Assembly (NCBI GenBank): GCA_947498845.1
Contig: CANMLX010000011.1
Coordinates: forward strand, 1-64,000
From: an uncultured Flavobacteriaceae bacterium
GTDB lineage: Bacteria; Bacteroidota; Bacteroidia; Flavobacteriales; Flavobacteriaceae
Length of the DNA stretch: 64,000 nucleotides
Direction of reading: 5' to 3'
A program made the position numbers and the translations under genes. Shown in pieces: positions 54,301 to 63,658 of this stretch; the first letter of the stretch is position 1, and the number at the start of each line of letters is the position of its first letter. A model generated the notes under the pieces. The model searched no databases. It saw nothing but the letters and a program-made list of their open reading frames with translations, and had not been told where the DNA came from.

Positions 54301-54620
54301 TGATCTTTTTTTATGTAAATATTTAATGCTCTTTTTGCATTTTTTAATGATTTTTCTAAATCAACCTGAGTTCTCCATTGATTTTCTGAAATTTTATTAT
54401 AACAACTGGCTACTCTATCCAAAACTTTAGCTTTTTGGTAAATAGGTAATGCCAGTTTAAAAAGCTCAATTGATTTGTCAAACTTTCTAACTTTAAATAA
54501 AGAATCTGCTTTTTTATAATATTTAAAAGCAACTAATGTATCTTTTGAAGTTTGGGTTTGACCAAAACAAATAATAGTCATTAAAAAAAACAAAACACAT
54601 AATAACTTTGATACACTCAT
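51360..54620 (-). CDS. secreted TPR-CHAT (caspase-like) protein, copy 3
   Basis: 1086 residues, with a signal peptide (MSVSKLLCVLFFLMTIICFG). TPR units cover about 30-490 (for example ANSYDNIGNYYLFKSDYLIA, ALTYRNIAMVYESFNN), then the linker, the CHAT domain and a C-terminal membrane helix with a basic tail (KKKKISISKK). The catalytic residues are His909 (LHLALHGDVD) and Cys956 (SACNTGTGK). The overall plan matches copies 1 and 2, but the sequence is more diverged throughout, so it is the older paralogue. The gene has its own -7 element (TATGTTTG, plus 54658-54665) and is 141 bases upstream of the sigma gene, so it is either a separate unit or the operon's first gene. Confidence 0.92.
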   Translation of the reverse strand: MSVSKLLCVLFFLMTIICFGQTQTSKDTLVAFKYYKKADSLFKVRKFDKSIELFKLALPIYQKAKVLDRVASCYNKISENQWRTQVDLEKSLKNAKRALNIYIKKDHPEKANSYDNIGNYYLFKSDYLIALSYFQKALDSRKKIFPEYHQDIAESYSNLGILFYHIRNHKKSVLYNKKALTIYKKIFGDKHLKIAKVYNNLGVTYSELEEYDTALSFYKKDLEITIENKGKHDLYVAFSYLNIGEIYYSLEQLDSTQEYYEKAVPILKKEKHTKGLFGLYNNIGSVLLKKGEKNKALQYYKKALNLAQKKYRNSRYETALTYRNIAMVYESFNNEKSLFYYTKVLHAYKEIFGENHIELAFIYVDLGNHYLNKNEFDKALAYHNKALKICKRTLDENHTAIAQSYLNIGSIYGMKKSYSEALSYYQKSLNILKNSPKKGLNLLLVCYHNIGETYKRQRRYKESLIAFNKAIELNIKNKNIEISKSSFTPNNYLDLNRLFEILIGKAKTLEASYKKDKTIYNLDESIVLYQNLDKLVDHLRQSYLNYKDKVNLVEQVKDMYSGAVSVHLLKFKVDNDTVALKKAYYYAEKSKSTVLKGLLQEQKVKNYSLKLPKKLITLESTLKSNRAYYQSRIVSEKSKDSVNDVIIQKYEDKLFDINQRQDSLLKVVKRYYPKYYKLRHNDKVVSISEIQEKIDKNTSVLEFFTTDSLTHAFVITKEDFTIKTLNTSKLSKKVEEFRNAILSENIAAYKFSANDLYHILIKPIKNTLKGDELIIIPDGVLWHLNFDLLLTQKDISGIPNSLPYLLKDYAISYANSATLLFNPFEEQKQDIQQKECLAFSFSDSINVVKTKNMSLNALRDVGEDLPGTRKEIRAIADIIDGQYYFGADANESNFKKHASKYKILHLALHGDVDNEEPQNSKLYFTKSNDTIEDNFLYGHELFALDIPSELAVLSACNTGTGKIAKGEGIMSMGHAFQYAGTKSLLLSSWEVSDKTTPKFMTYFYTNLKDGMTKSKALQQAKLQYLEQADFHKAAPFYWGGFYLVGDTAPIDFGINPLWYWGIGVVSSLLLFSVFLYKKKKISISKK

Positions 54621-54657
54621 CGTTTATATTTTATATTACTTCTTACGTAAAATTACA

Positions 54658-54665
54658 CAAACATA
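54658..54665 (-). promoter_or_regulatory. -7 element of CHAT copy 3
   Basis: TATGTTTG on the minus strand fits TAnnTTTG. It overlaps an inverted repeat (AAACATATTTTTAAA and TTTAAAAATATGTTT, 54659-54689), which could be an operator or a terminator. Confidence 0.4.
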
Positions 54666-54693
54666 TTTTTAAAATTTAAAAATATGTTTAAAC

Positions 54694-54732
54694 ACAAAAA
54701 ATCCGTTAATTCAATAAAAACCAACGGATTAA
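54694..54732 (-). terminator. terminator after sucD
   Basis: AATCCGTT (54700-54707) pairs with AACGGATT (54723-54730), with a T-rich flank (TTTTTTGTG on the minus strand) on the CHAT side. Confidence 0.75.
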
Positions 54733-54754
54733 ATTTTAAAATATTGTTTATTTC

Positions 54755-55636
54755 TTATGCAAGCACGCCAAGTACTTCTGCTACTTTTTTACCAATTTCG
54801 GCTGGTGAATCTACTACGTGAATACCACATGCTCTCATAATTTTCTTTTTGGCTTGAGCTGTATCATCACTACCTCCTACAATAGCTCCAGCATGTCCCA
54901 TGGTACGTCCAGCTGGTGCTGTTTCTCCAGCAATAAAACCTACAACGGGTTTATTACTACCACTTTCTTTATACCAATTTGCCGCATCTGCTTCTAATTG
55001 ACCTCCTATCTCACCAATCATAACTACAGCTTCGGTTTCTGGATCGTTAATTAATAACTCCACAGCTTCTTTTGTTGTTGTTCCAATAATTGGGTCTCCA
55101 CCAATACCTATTGCTGTTGTAATTCCTAAACCTTGCTTCACCACTTGATCTGCAGTTTCGTAAGTTAATGTTCCCGATTTAGAAACAATACCAACTTTCC
55201 CTTTTTTAAACACAAATCCTGGCATAATACCAACCTTAGCTTCTCCTGGTGTAATAACACCTGGACAATTAGGACCTATTAAACGACAGTCTTTGTTTTG
55301 TATATAATTTGAAGCAGTGATCATATCTGCTACAGGAATACCTTCTGTAATTGTAATAATTACTTTTATACCAGCATCGGCAGCTTCCATAATTGCATCG
55401 GCAGCAAACGCTGGTGGTACAAAAATAATGGTAGTATCTGCGCCTACTTTTTCTACTGCTTCCTGAACTGTATTGAATACAGGCTTATCTAAATGTGTTT
55501 GCCCTCCTTTTCCTGGAGTAACACCTCCTACTACATTTGTTCCATACTCAATCATTTGACTTGCATGAAACGTTCCTTCACTTCCTGTAAAACCCTGAAC
55601 TATAATTTTTGAATCTTTGTTTACTAAAACACTCAT
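54755..55636 (-). CDS. sucD: succinate-CoA ligase, alpha subunit
   Basis: Couples succinyl-CoA cleavage to nucleotide triphosphate synthesis in the citric acid cycle. 293 residues. The CoA-binding Rossmann domain shows [20 protein letters not shown] and [20 protein letters not shown]. The ligase domain shows [47 protein letters not shown], and the phosphorylated His in [13 protein letters not shown] -7 element TACATTTG (minus, 55673-55680) lies about 40 bases upstream. Its usual partner sucC is not in the window. It is followed by a terminator; the lipid A cluster ends upstream of it. Confidence 0.97.
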   Translation of the reverse strand: MSVLVNKDSKIIVQGFTGSEGTFHASQMIEYGTNVVGGVTPGKGGQTHLDKPVFNTVQEAVEKVGADTTIIFVPPAFAADAIMEAADAGIKVIITITEGIPVADMITASNYIQNKDCRLIGPNCPGVITPGEAKVGIMPGFVFKKGKVGIVSKSGTLTYETADQVVKQGLGITTAIGIGGDPIIGTTTKEAVELLINDPETEAVVMIGEIGGQLEADAANWYKESGSNKPVVGFIAGETAPAGRTMGHAGAIVGGSDDTAQAKKKIMRACGIHVVDSPAEIGKKVAEVLGVLA

Positions 55637-55703
55637 ATGGAGATTAATTTCTTATTATTAAAAATATACTAGCAAATGTAATTTATTTTAACTAAAAAAT
55701 AAA

Positions 55704-56648
55704 CTACTTGATGTTTTGTTTTCTTAAAGTTTCTAGGATTTCGGGGATTTTTTTAATAGATGCTATTTCTTTGTATTTAGAACGGAAATCATCTGCTGGG
55801 ATTCCAAAATAGCCTTTACCGCCTTCTAACGATTTACTAACCCCTGCTTTTGCCGAAATTACTGCTTTTTCACCTATGGTAATGCCGCTGGTTACACCTA
55901 CTTGTCCCCAAATGGTGACTTCATTTTCTATAATTACGCAACCTGCTATACCTACTTGAGAGGCTATCAAGCATTTTTCACCAATAATGGTATCATGACC
56001 TATTTGAACCAAATTATCTATTTTAGTCCCAGCTTTGATAGTCGTATCGCCCGTAACACCTTTATCTATAGTACACGAGGCTCCTATATCAACATGATCT
56101 TCTATAACCACGCGTCCACAGGATAATAACCGATCAAAACCTTCTGGTCTGTTTTTGTAATAAAATGCATTGGCTCCCAAAACAGTACCTGCATGAATCG
56201 TAACATGATCTCCTATAATAGCATCGTCATAAATACTAACATTAGAATGTATCACACAGTTATCGCCTATAACTACATTATTACCAATAAATGTATTTGG
56301 TTGAATAATTGTATTTTTTCCAATGACTGCAGACGTTGCTATAGCTGTATTTGATGCCTGAAATGGTTTAAAATGATTAGATAGTTTGTTAAAATCGGTA
56401 AAAGGATCGTCACTAATTAACAATGCTTTCCCCTCAGGACATTCTACCTCTTTATTTATAAGCACTATAGTTGCCTTAGATTGCAGCGCTTTATCATAAT
56501 ATTTAGGATGATCTACAAAAACAATATCTCCTGGTTCTACCACATGAATTTCATTCATTCCCAAAACTGGAAAATCATCATGTCCAACATAGTCACAATC
56601 AATAAGACTTGAAATCTGCTTAAGTGTTTGAGGTTGAGGGAATTTCAT
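55704..56648 (-). CDS. LpxD-like acyltransferase (second copy)
   Basis: 314 residues. The N-terminal LpxD-type domain is followed by left-handed beta-helix hexapeptide repeats (for example FIGNNVVIGDNCVIHSNVSI, NLVQIGHDTIIGEKCLIASQ). The His in VQIGHDTIIG is at the position of the LpxD catalytic base. The protein would transfer an acyl chain to a UDP-linked amino sugar. A canonical lpxD with the same architecture lies at 59521 in the same cluster, so this paralogue may act on another sugar or at a second acylation. It is read after efp on the minus strand. Confidence 0.85.
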   Translation of the reverse strand: MKFPQPQTLKQISSLIDCDYVGHDDFPVLGMNEIHVVEPGDIVFVDHPKYYDKALQSKATIVLINKEVECPEGKALLISDDPFTDFNKLSNHFKPFQASNTAIATSAVIGKNTIIQPNTFIGNNVVIGDNCVIHSNVSIYDDAIIGDHVTIHAGTVLGANAFYYKNRPEGFDRLLSCGRVVIEDHVDIGASCTIDKGVTGDTTIKAGTKIDNLVQIGHDTIIGEKCLIASQVGIAGCVIIENEVTIWGQVGVTSGITIGEKAVISAKAGVSKSLEGGKGYFGIPADDFRSKYKEIASIKKIPEILETLRKQNIK

Positions 56649-56654
56649 TTACAT

Positions 56655-56745
56655 AGTCTTTAGTCTGTAGTCCTTAGTCTGTAGTCCTTAGTAGTTAGAA
56701 GTTAGAAACGTATCATAAATCTAACAACTATAGACTAACGTCTAA
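56655..56745. repeat. short tandem repeats between efp and the LpxD-like gene
   Basis: TAGTCTGTAGTCCT occurs in tandem (about 56662-56690), followed by related AGTTAGAAGTTAGAA. It is another repeat-filled gene junction like those at 15842 and 28349. Confidence 0.75.
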
Positions 56746-56752
56746 CGACTCA

Positions 56753-57319
56753 TTACTCCTTAATACGCTCTTTATAAGTTCCTTTTGCTGTTTCTACTTT
56801 AATTTTGTCTCCTTCGTTGATAAATAATGGCACGTTAACTATTGCGCCAGTTTCAACAGTCGCTGGCTTAGTTGCGTTTGTTGCTGTATTTCCTTTTACA
56901 CCAGGCTCTGTATGTGTTACTTCTAAAATAACATTGGCAGGCATATCGACAGAAAGTGGCATACTATCTTCAGAATTTATTAAAACGGTCACCACTTCTC
57001 CTTCTTTCATTAAATCTGGGCTATCCAGCACACTTTTTTGTAATTCTATTTGAGAGTAATCTTCTGTATTCATAAAATGATAGGTTTCGCCTTCGTTATA
57101 TAAATATTGAAATTTGTGTGTCTCTACACGCACATCATCTAATTTATGACCTGCCGAAAACGTATTATCAATCACCTTTCCAGATGTTACACTTTTTAAC
57201 TTAGTTCTAACAAAAGCAGGACCTTTACCTGGTTTTACATGCAAGAATTCTATAATTTTATAAATATCATGATTATATCTTATACATAATCCGTTTCTAA
57301 TGTCGCTAGTACTTGCCAT
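56753..57319 (-). CDS. efp: elongation factor P
   Basis: 188 residues. It rescues ribosomes stalled on polyproline. The N-terminal KOW-like domain carries the loop HVKPGKGPAFVRTKLKS with K32 at the tip, the position that is modified in other bacteria. The central and C-terminal OB domains show FMNTEDYSQIEL, SVDMPANVILEVTHTEPGVK, GNTATNATKPATVETGAIV and VPLFINEGDKIKVETAKGTY. It is complete and of the usual length. It is placed inside the lipid A cluster between lpxA (9 bases upstream) and the LpxD-like gene, a common order in Flavobacteriia. Confidence 0.98.
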   Translation of the reverse strand: MASTSDIRNGLCIRYNHDIYKIIEFLHVKPGKGPAFVRTKLKSVTSGKVIDNTFSAGHKLDDVRVETHKFQYLYNEGETYHFMNTEDYSQIELQKSVLDSPDLMKEGEVVTVLINSEDSMPLSVDMPANVILEVTHTEPGVKGNTATNATKPATVETGAIVNVPLFINEGDKIKVETAKGTYKERIKE

Positions 57320-57328
57320 AATTACTGT

Positions 57329-58114
57329 TTAGTTTGATTTAAAATACCCTTTCATTATTCCTCTGTGAGAGTTCTTGATAAACTGAAGAATCTCATCGCG
57401 TTCTGGAGTTGCTTCCATTTCTGCTTCTATAATTTCTGAAGCTTGGGTGTTATTATAATTTTTTTGATATAGAATTCTAAATATATTTTGAATTTCTCTA
57501 ATTTTTTCTGTTGAAAACCCTCTTCGTCTTAATCCTACAGAATTAATCCCTACGTAAGATAAAGGCTCCCTAGCAGCTTTTACATAAGGCGGTACATCTT
57601 TTCTCACCAATGATCCTCCTGTAACAAAAGCATGATTTCCTACCGATACAAACTGATGTACAGCTGTCATTCCCGCCAAAACCACATAATCACCAATAGT
57701 TATATGTCCTGCTAGTGTACTGTTATTAGAAAAAATACAATTATTCCCTACAATACAATCATGAGCAATATGGCAATAAGCCATAATTAAACAATTATCA
57801 CCCACTACAGTTTTCATTCTATCTGCAGTACCTCTGTTTATAGTAACACACTCTCTAATGGTAACATTATTACCTATCTCTACAATAGTATCTTCGTCGT
57901 TATACTTTAAATCTTGAGGAACAGCAGAAATAACAGATCCAGGAAAAATGCTACAATTTTTACCTATTCTAGCGCCTTCCATTATAGTAACATTACTTCC
58001 TATCCATGTGCCTTCTCCTATAGTAACGTTATTATTTATAGTTGTAAATGGTTCGATTACCACATTTTTTGCAATTTTTGCACCTGGATGCACATATGCC
58101 AAAGGTTGATTCAT
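57329..58114 (-). CDS. lpxA: UDP-N-acetylglucosamine acyltransferase
   Basis: First step of lipid A synthesis: transfer of a 3-hydroxyacyl chain from ACP to UDP-GlcNAc. 261 residues, a left-handed beta-helix of hexapeptide repeats: EPFTTINNNVTIGEGTWIGS, NVTIRECVTINRGT, VVGDNCLIMAYCHIAHDCIV with the catalytic His of HIAHD, and NSTLAGHITIGDYVVLAGMT. The C-terminal helical part (LRRRGFSTEKIREIQNIFRI) is typical. lpxC-fabZ ends 13 bases upstream and efp begins 9 bases downstream, a compact operon. Confidence 0.97.
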   Translation of the reverse strand: MNQPLAYVHPGAKIAKNVVIEPFTTINNNVTIGEGTWIGSNVTIMEGARIGKNCSIFPGSVISAVPQDLKYNDEDTIVEIGNNVTIRECVTINRGTADRMKTVVGDNCLIMAYCHIAHDCIVGNNCIFSNNSTLAGHITIGDYVVLAGMTAVHQFVSVGNHAFVTGGSLVRKDVPPYVKAAREPLSYVGINSVGLRRRGFSTEKIREIQNIFRILYQKNYNNTQASEIIEAEMEATPERDEILQFIKNSHRGIMKGYFKSN

Positions 58115-58127
58115 GTTCGCTTTTTAT

Positions 58128-59534
58128 TTATTTAACTTTCGAGATTTGCGCCATCAATTCTGCTTCTGCACAAAGCTTACCATTAGCATAGGCATACCCT
58201 TGCATATGGCAAATCCCTCTTCGTATTGGTGTGATTAATGAACATTTAAAAATTAACGTATCGCCAGGTACCACTTTTCTTTTAAATTTAACATTATCCA
58301 TTTTCATAAAAAATGTCAAGTAATTTTCAGGGTCCGGAACGGTACTTAACACCAAAATCCCTCCTGTTTGCGCCATAGCTTCAACAATTAAAACACCCGG
58401 CATTACTGGTGCCCCAGGAAAATGACCTTTAAAAAACTCTTCGTTCATGGTCACATTTTTCATCCCCACAACATGGTTCTCTGATAACTCAAATACCTTG
58501 TCTAACAATAAAAATGGTTGTCTGTGTGGTAACATATCCATAATTTGAGTCACATCCATTAGAGGCTCCTGACTCAAATCTATATTTGGCACATTATTAC
58601 GTCTTTCGTTTTTTATAATCTTAGCTAATTTCTTCGCAAACTGGGTATTAATAAAATGCCCAGGCTTATTAGCAATTACTTTACCTCTAATTCTTGTACC
58701 AACAAGCGCTAAATCTCCAACAACATCTAACAACTTGTGTCTTGCGGCTTCATTAGGGTAATGTAATGTTAAATTGTCCAGTATACCATTAGGTTTTACT
58801 GCAATAGTATCTTTATTAAATGCTTTTCGTAACTTTTCCATTGTTTCTGGAGACAATGGTTTGTCTACATAAACAATAGCATTATTTAGATCTCCTCCCT
58901 TTATTAATCCATGTTCAAGTAGCATTTCTATTTCATGCAAGAAACTAAATGTTCTTGAGTTTGAAATTTCTTTCTTGAAATCGGTCATGCAATTAAGTGT
59001 GGCATTTTGTGTCCCCAAAACTTTGGTTCCAAAATCTACCATAGTGGTGATTTGATATTCTTTAGCAGGCATCAATAAAATTTCGCTACCACTTTCTTCG
59101 TCTATGTAGGATATCACATCTGTAACCACAAACTCTTCTCTAAAAGCTTCTAACTCGACAATACTTGCCTTTTCTAAAGCTTCTATAAAAAACTTAGAAG
59201 ACCCATCCATTATTGGGGGCTCTGAGGCATTAAGTTCTATAATTACATTATCAATATCTAATCCTACTAAAGCTGCTAAAACATGCTCCGAGGTTTGAAT
59301 AACCACACCATTCTTTTCTAAACATGTTCCCCTTTGCGTATTCGTAACATAATTTGCATCGGCTTCTATTGTAGGGGCACCCTCCAAATCAACACGTTTA
59401 AAAGCCAATCCGGAATTTGCAATTGCAGGCTTAAAAGTAAGTGTCACATTTTTTCCAGTGTGTAGACCTACACCTGTTAGAGAAACCTCACTTTGTATAG
59501 TTTTTTGTTTATTTTCTGTATTAACTATTGCCAT
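58128..59534 (-). CDS. lpxC-fabZ: fused LpxC deacetylase and FabZ dehydratase
   Basis: 468 residues with two enzymes in one chain. LpxC (about 1-300) deacetylates UDP-3-O-acyl-GlcNAc: [20 protein letters not shown], zinc His in [33 protein letters not shown] and [19 protein letters not shown]. FabZ (about 325-468) dehydrates 3-hydroxyacyl-ACP: [19 protein letters not shown], with the catalytic His-Glu hot-dog motif in [20 protein letters not shown]. The fusion is characteristic of Bacteroidota. Its start overlaps the lpxD end by 14 bases, and lpxA follows 13 bases after the stop. Confidence 0.98.
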   Translation of the reverse strand: MAIVNTENKQKTIQSEVSLTGVGLHTGKNVTLTFKPAIANSGLAFKRVDLEGAPTIEADANYVTNTQRGTCLEKNGVVIQTSEHVLAALVGLDIDNVIIELNASEPPIMDGSSKFFIEALEKASIVELEAFREEFVVTDVISYIDEESGSEILLMPAKEYQITTMVDFGTKVLGTQNATLNCMTDFKKEISNSRTFSFLHEIEMLLEHGLIKGGDLNNAIVYVDKPLSPETMEKLRKAFNKDTIAVKPNGILDNLTLHYPNEAARHKLLDVVGDLALVGTRIRGKVIANKPGHFINTQFAKKLAKIIKNERRNNVPNIDLSQEPLMDVTQIMDMLPHRQPFLLLDKVFELSENHVVGMKNVTMNEEFFKGHFPGAPVMPGVLIVEAMAQTGGILVLSTVPDPENYLTFFMKMDNVKFKRKVVPGDTLIFKCSLITPIRRGICHMQGYAYANGKLCAEAELMAQISKVK

Positions 59535-60546
59535 TATTCTTTTCTATATCATTAATTTGATTAACAATTTTTGGTAAATTTTTAAAGTGTACATAGGATT
59601 TATTATAGTCGCCATAAGGTAAGGCCGGAGAGCCTTGTAAAACCTCGTTATCTTTTACATTTCTGCCTATACCCGATTGCGCTTGTATACGCACATTGTT
59701 ACCTATCGTTATATGCCCCACTATTCCTACTTGGCCTCCTATTTGGCAATTTTCTCCTATTTTAGTAGAACCAGCAACTCCAGTTTGGGCGGCGATAACT
59801 GTATTCTTACCTATTTCCACATTATGGGCTATCTGTATTTGATTATCCAGCTTAACGCCTTTTCTAATAATTGTAGAACCTAAAGTTGCCCTATCTATAG
59901 TGGTTGCTGCACCAATATCTACAAAATCTTCTAAAATAACATTTCCTATTTGTGGTACTTTACTATATTCCCCTTTTTCGTTTGGTGCAAAACCAAATCC
60001 ATCTGCGCCTATTATAGCTCCAGAATTAATAACACACTGGTTACCTATTATACATTCTGAATATATCTTAGCCCCAGAAAACACCACTGTATTATTTCCA
60101 ATAGTGACATTATCACCTATATAAGTGTTTGGAAATATTTTAACATTATCACCTAAAACAACATTGTCACCCAGGTACGAAAAAGCACCGATATAAACAT
60201 TTTCTCCATATGCGGCAGACTCTGCTATAAAAGTTGGTTGTTCTACTCCAGATTTATTCAGCTTTATTTGATTGTAATATTCTAAAAGCTTAGAAAAAGC
60301 TTTGTAAGCATCGTCAACTTTTATTAACGTAGTTGATAAATCTTCTTCCGGCTCAAAAGTTTTATTTACAATTGTAATCGATGCTTTTGTAGAATAAATA
60401 TGAGATTTGTATTTTGGATTGGCGAGAAACGTTAAACTTTCTTTTTCTCCTTCTTCTATTTTAGATAATTTAGAGACTTCAACATTTGCATCTCCCACGA
60501 CATCACCTTCTAAAATTTCTGCTATTTGCTGTGCTGTGAATTTCAC
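59521..60546 (-). CDS. lpxD: UDP-3-O-acylglucosamine N-acyltransferase
   Basis: 341 residues. N-terminal uridine-binding domain ([40 protein letters not shown]), then the left-handed beta-helix ([40 protein letters not shown]) with the catalytic His in [14 protein letters not shown], and a C-terminal helix extension. It transfers the second 3-hydroxyacyl chain in lipid A synthesis. It is the first gene of lpxD-lpxC/fabZ-lpxA-efp-lpxD-like, with a 14-base overlap into lpxC-fabZ. Confidence 0.97.
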   Translation of the reverse strand: MKFTAQQIAEILEGDVVGDANVEVSKLSKIEEGEKESLTFLANPKYKSHIYSTKASITIVNKTFEPEEDLSTTLIKVDDAYKAFSKLLEYYNQIKLNKSGVEQPTFIAESAAYGENVYIGAFSYLGDNVVLGDNVKIFPNTYIGDNVTIGNNTVVFSGAKIYSECIIGNQCVINSGAIIGADGFGFAPNEKGEYSKVPQIGNVILEDFVDIGAATTIDRATLGSTIIRKGVKLDNQIQIAHNVEIGKNTVIAAQTGVAGSTKIGENCQIGGQVGIVGHITIGNNVRIQAQSGIGRNVKDNEVLQGSPALPYGDYNKSYVHFKNLPKIVNQINDIEKNNGNS

Positions 60547-60683
60547 ACGAATTATATTTGTTAAGTTTTTTGATTAATTTGAGCAAAAATAGGAAAAATG
60601 TACTAAAGTATTTCAAGTAGTTTTCCTTAATATATTAATATATAAATGTAGTATTTTTACATGGAAGTAACGTTAATAAAAAT

Positions 60684-61907
60684 CTAAAATTGTTTTTTAG
60701 GATAACAGATATAATATTTAGTGACTGTTTTAGATAAGGCTTTTAAATTTAAATGATCGGATGCTTTAACAATATCTTGAATCTTGCCCGTTTTGTACAA
60801 AATATTAATATTTTGCTTTTTAACTTGATACGCTTGATTACATATACTTCCTGTAAATATAAAATACGATGCTTCTTCTTTTGTAAGCGCGTTTGCTTGC
60901 ATAAAAAGATCAAAATGTTTCTCTAAACTTTTATCTTTTACAGGGCTATTCTTAACCTTTACCTTTAGTAAATCTCTATCAATAATCATACGACACAGTC
61001 TACTTAGCACAAAATCGTCATGGTTTTTCCATTGCTTCATTGCCGAAATAATATCGTAATCGTCTAACTCATAAAACACATCCAGTGTTGTTTTCTTTGT
61101 AAAATCTTCTATTGATATATCATTATTTAAAAAATAGAGCAGCGGTTCGCTTGCTTGCAACTCCACACCTGTATTGGTAAGTTCTTTAGCCCGTTGCAAA
61201 ACACGTATTAATAATTGTTCTGCCACCAAACTTGTTTTATGCAAATACACTTGCCAGTACATAAAACGACGCGCTATAATAAATTTTTCAACACTATAAA
61301 TACCTTTCTCCTCAACCACCAATTTATCATCCACCACGTTTAACATGGTTATTAAACGCTCGCTATTTACATTTCCCTCTGCTACACCTGTATAAAAACT
61401 ATCGCGTTTTAAATAGTCTGCCCTATCGATGTCTAACTGACTTGATATTAACTGGCATAAAAACGGACGCTTATAATCGCCTTTAAATATTTTAATGGCA
61501 AGCGTTAAACTTCCGTTAAATTCTTCGTTTAAACGCTCCATAAAAAGCAGTGAAATCTCCTCGTGAGATACGCCGTTTACAATACTGTGTTCCATGGCAT
61601 GAGAAAATGGCCCATGTCCAATATCATGCAATAATATAGCACAATAAAGCGCCTCCTCTTCCTCTTCGGAAACCGTAACCCCCTTATAACGAAGTACATT
61701 AACCGCTTTTTGCATTAAATGCACACAACCTATAGCATGATGAAATCTTGTATGATGCGCCCCTGGATACACCATATAAGACATCCCCATTTGTGTAATT
61801 CGTCTTAACCGTTGAAAGTATTTATGCTGAATTAAATCAAAAATTAGCGTATTAGGGATCGTAATAAATCCGTAAATTGGATCGTTTAGTATTTTAAGTT
61901 TATTCAA
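60684..61907 (-). CDS. HD-domain phosphohydrolase (dGTPase-like)
   Basis: 407 residues. The HD signature is complete: HHTRFHHAIGCVHLMQKAVN (His of the first ligand set), ILLHDIGHGPFSHAMEHSIV (HD and the following His), and QLDIDRADYLKRDSFYTGVA (Asp of the last ligand). This matches the dGTPase-like HD superfamily typical of Flavobacteriia. The role is probably nucleotide or related phosphate-ester hydrolysis in the cytosol; the substrate is unproven. It is read away from porX. A -7 element TATATTTG (plus 61936-61943) precedes it. Confidence 0.93.
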   Translation of the reverse strand: MNKLKILNDPIYGFITIPNTLIFDLIQHKYFQRLRRITQMGMSYMVYPGAHHTRFHHAIGCVHLMQKAVNVLRYKGVTVSEEEEEALYCAILLHDIGHGPFSHAMEHSIVNGVSHEEISLLFMERLNEEFNGSLTLAIKIFKGDYKRPFLCQLISSQLDIDRADYLKRDSFYTGVAEGNVNSERLITMLNVVDDKLVVEEKGIYSVEKFIIARRFMYWQVYLHKTSLVAEQLLIRVLQRAKELTNTGVELQASEPLLYFLNNDISIEDFTKKTTLDVFYELDDYDIISAMKQWKNHDDFVLSRLCRMIIDRDLLKVKVKNSPVKDKSLEKHFDLFMQANALTKEEASYFIFTGSICNQAYQVKKQNINILYKTGKIQDIVKASDHLNLKALSKTVTKYYICYPKKQF

Positions 61908-61935
61908 ACTTCTAAATAATTTATATTTATTTTCA

Positions 61936-61943
61936 CAAATATA
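61936..61943 (-). promoter_or_regulatory. -7 element of the HD-protein gene
   Basis: TATATTTG on the minus strand fits TAnnTTTG, about 29 bases before the start codon. No TTG lies at the expected distance. Confidence 0.35.
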
Positions 61944-62024
61944 AATATATGATGCTCATAATAGGCATTTAACCAAAAAATCGCTTCAAATGAAGGGGTA
62001 TTTTTAATAAAAACAGAATTATAC

Positions 62025-63572
62025 ATGATACATATACTATGGGTTGATGATGAAATAGATTTACTAAAACCACATATCCTTTTTCTTGAAAAGAAAAACT
62101 ACAAAGTAACAACCTGCAATAATGGTACAGAAGCCATAGATTTAATTGAGGACACCAATTTTGACATTGTTTTTTTAGATGAAAACATGCCAGGACTCAC
62201 AGGACTTGAAACGTTAAATGAAATGAAGGAAAAAAAAGACAACCTTCCCGTAGTGATGATTACCAAAAGTGAAGAAGAATATATTATGGAGGAAGCTATT
62301 GGTAACAAAATATCGGATTATTTGATAAAACCTGTAAACCCTAACCAAATACTATTAAGTTTAAAAAAGAATTTAGACCATTCTAGATTGGTTTCAGAAA
62401 AAACCACATCAAATTACCAACAGGAGTTTCGTAAAATAGCTATGGATATGGCTATGGTAAATACTTATGAAGACTGGGTAAACCTATACCAAAAATTGAT
62501 TTATTGGGAAATACAGCTGGAGAATATAGAAGATGCCAGTATGTTCGAAATTTTAGAGTCTCAAAAAACAGAAGCTAACATACAGTTTGGCAAGTTTATA
62601 GACAAAAATTATGCCGATTGGTTTAATAATGAAAATGAAGCACCAATCATGTCGCATACCTTATTTAAACAAAACGTAGTTCCAGAATTAAGTAAAAAGC
62701 AACCCACCTTATTTGTAGTGGTAGATAATTTAAGGTACGACCAATGGAAAGTGTTTGAACCTGTAATAAACAACTACTACAAAAAAGAACAGGAACACCC
62801 TTTCTTTAGCATTTTACCTACAGCAACACAGTATGCCAGAAATGCTATATTTTCTGGATTAATGCCCAGTGAAATGGAGAAGTTATATCCTAACTACTGG
62901 AGAAACGATACCGACGAAGGTGGTAAAAACCTATTTGAGGCAGAATTTTTAGACACCCAAATGCAACGCTTAGGTTTAAACAATTTAAATGTCGAATACC
63001 ACAAAATAACCAACTTAAAAACTGGTAAAAAGCTGGTAGACAATTTTAAAGCATTAAAAAATAACGATCTTACCGTAGTGGTTTACAATTTTGTAGACAT
63101 GCTATCACACTCCAAAACCGAAATGGAAGTGGTTAAAGAACTCGCTTCCAACGATAAAGCTTACAGATCCCTTGCTTTAAGCTGGTTTAAAAACTCCCCC
63201 TTATTAGAAATGATCCAGCAAGCGCAAGCCTTAGGATTTAAATTAATATTAACTACAGACCACGGTACCATAAATGTAAAAAATCCGTCTAAGGTTATAG
63301 GAGACAGAGATACCAGTTTAAATTTGCGTTATAAAACAGGAAGAAGTCTAACTTTTGAAGCCAAAGAAGTATTAGAAGCCAAAAATCCAAAAAGCATCCA
63401 TTTACCTTCTATTAATATGAGTAGCTCCTACATCTTCGCCAAAAGTGATTTATTTTTTGCTTACCCTAATAATTATAACCACTATGTGAGTTACTATAGA
63501 AACACGTATCAGCATGGAGGTGTGTCACTTGAGGAGATGATTATCCCTTTTGTGGTATTTAGTCCAAAATAA
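62025..63572 (+). CDS. porX: PorX, response regulator with PglZ domain (type IX secretion)
   Basis: 515 residues. The receiver domain (1-120) has the acidic pair D8/D9 (WVDDEID), phosphoacceptor D52 (VFLDENMPGL) and conserved Lys in DYLIKPVNPN. A helical linker is followed by the PglZ-type alkaline phosphatase superfamily domain (about 205-515): VVVDNLRYDQWK, SILPTATQYARNAIFSGLMP, TTDHGTINVKNPS, and metal-site Asp/His residues of DHG. PorX controls type IX secretion and gliding in Bacteroidota and, in known cases, hydrolyses oligonucleotides. The order porX-tsaE is frequent in Flavobacteriia. Confidence 0.96.
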   Translation: MIHILWVDDEIDLLKPHILFLEKKNYKVTTCNNGTEAIDLIEDTNFDIVFLDENMPGLTGLETLNEMKEKKDNLPVVMITKSEEEYIMEEAIGNKISDYLIKPVNPNQILLSLKKNLDHSRLVSEKTTSNYQQEFRKIAMDMAMVNTYEDWVNLYQKLIYWEIQLENIEDASMFEILESQKTEANIQFGKFIDKNYADWFNNENEAPIMSHTLFKQNVVPELSKKQPTLFVVVDNLRYDQWKVFEPVINNYYKKEQEHPFFSILPTATQYARNAIFSGLMPSEMEKLYPNYWRNDTDEGGKNLFEAEFLDTQMQRLGLNNLNVEYHKITNLKTGKKLVDNFKALKNNDLTVVVYNFVDMLSHSKTEMEVVKELASNDKAYRSLALSWFKNSPLLEMIQQAQALGFKLILTTDHGTINVKNPSKVIGDRDTSLNLRYKTGRSLTFEAKEVLEAKNPKSIHLPSINMSSSYIFAKSDLFFAYPNNYNHYVSYYRNTYQHGGVSLEEMIIPFVVFSPK

Positions 63573-63658
63573 TTTTTTCAAAAAAAAGATCGTTAAAGTG
63601 CATTTATCATAGATTTTTGTTAAGTTTATGTATTATTTTTATTTAAACCCTCAAAAAT

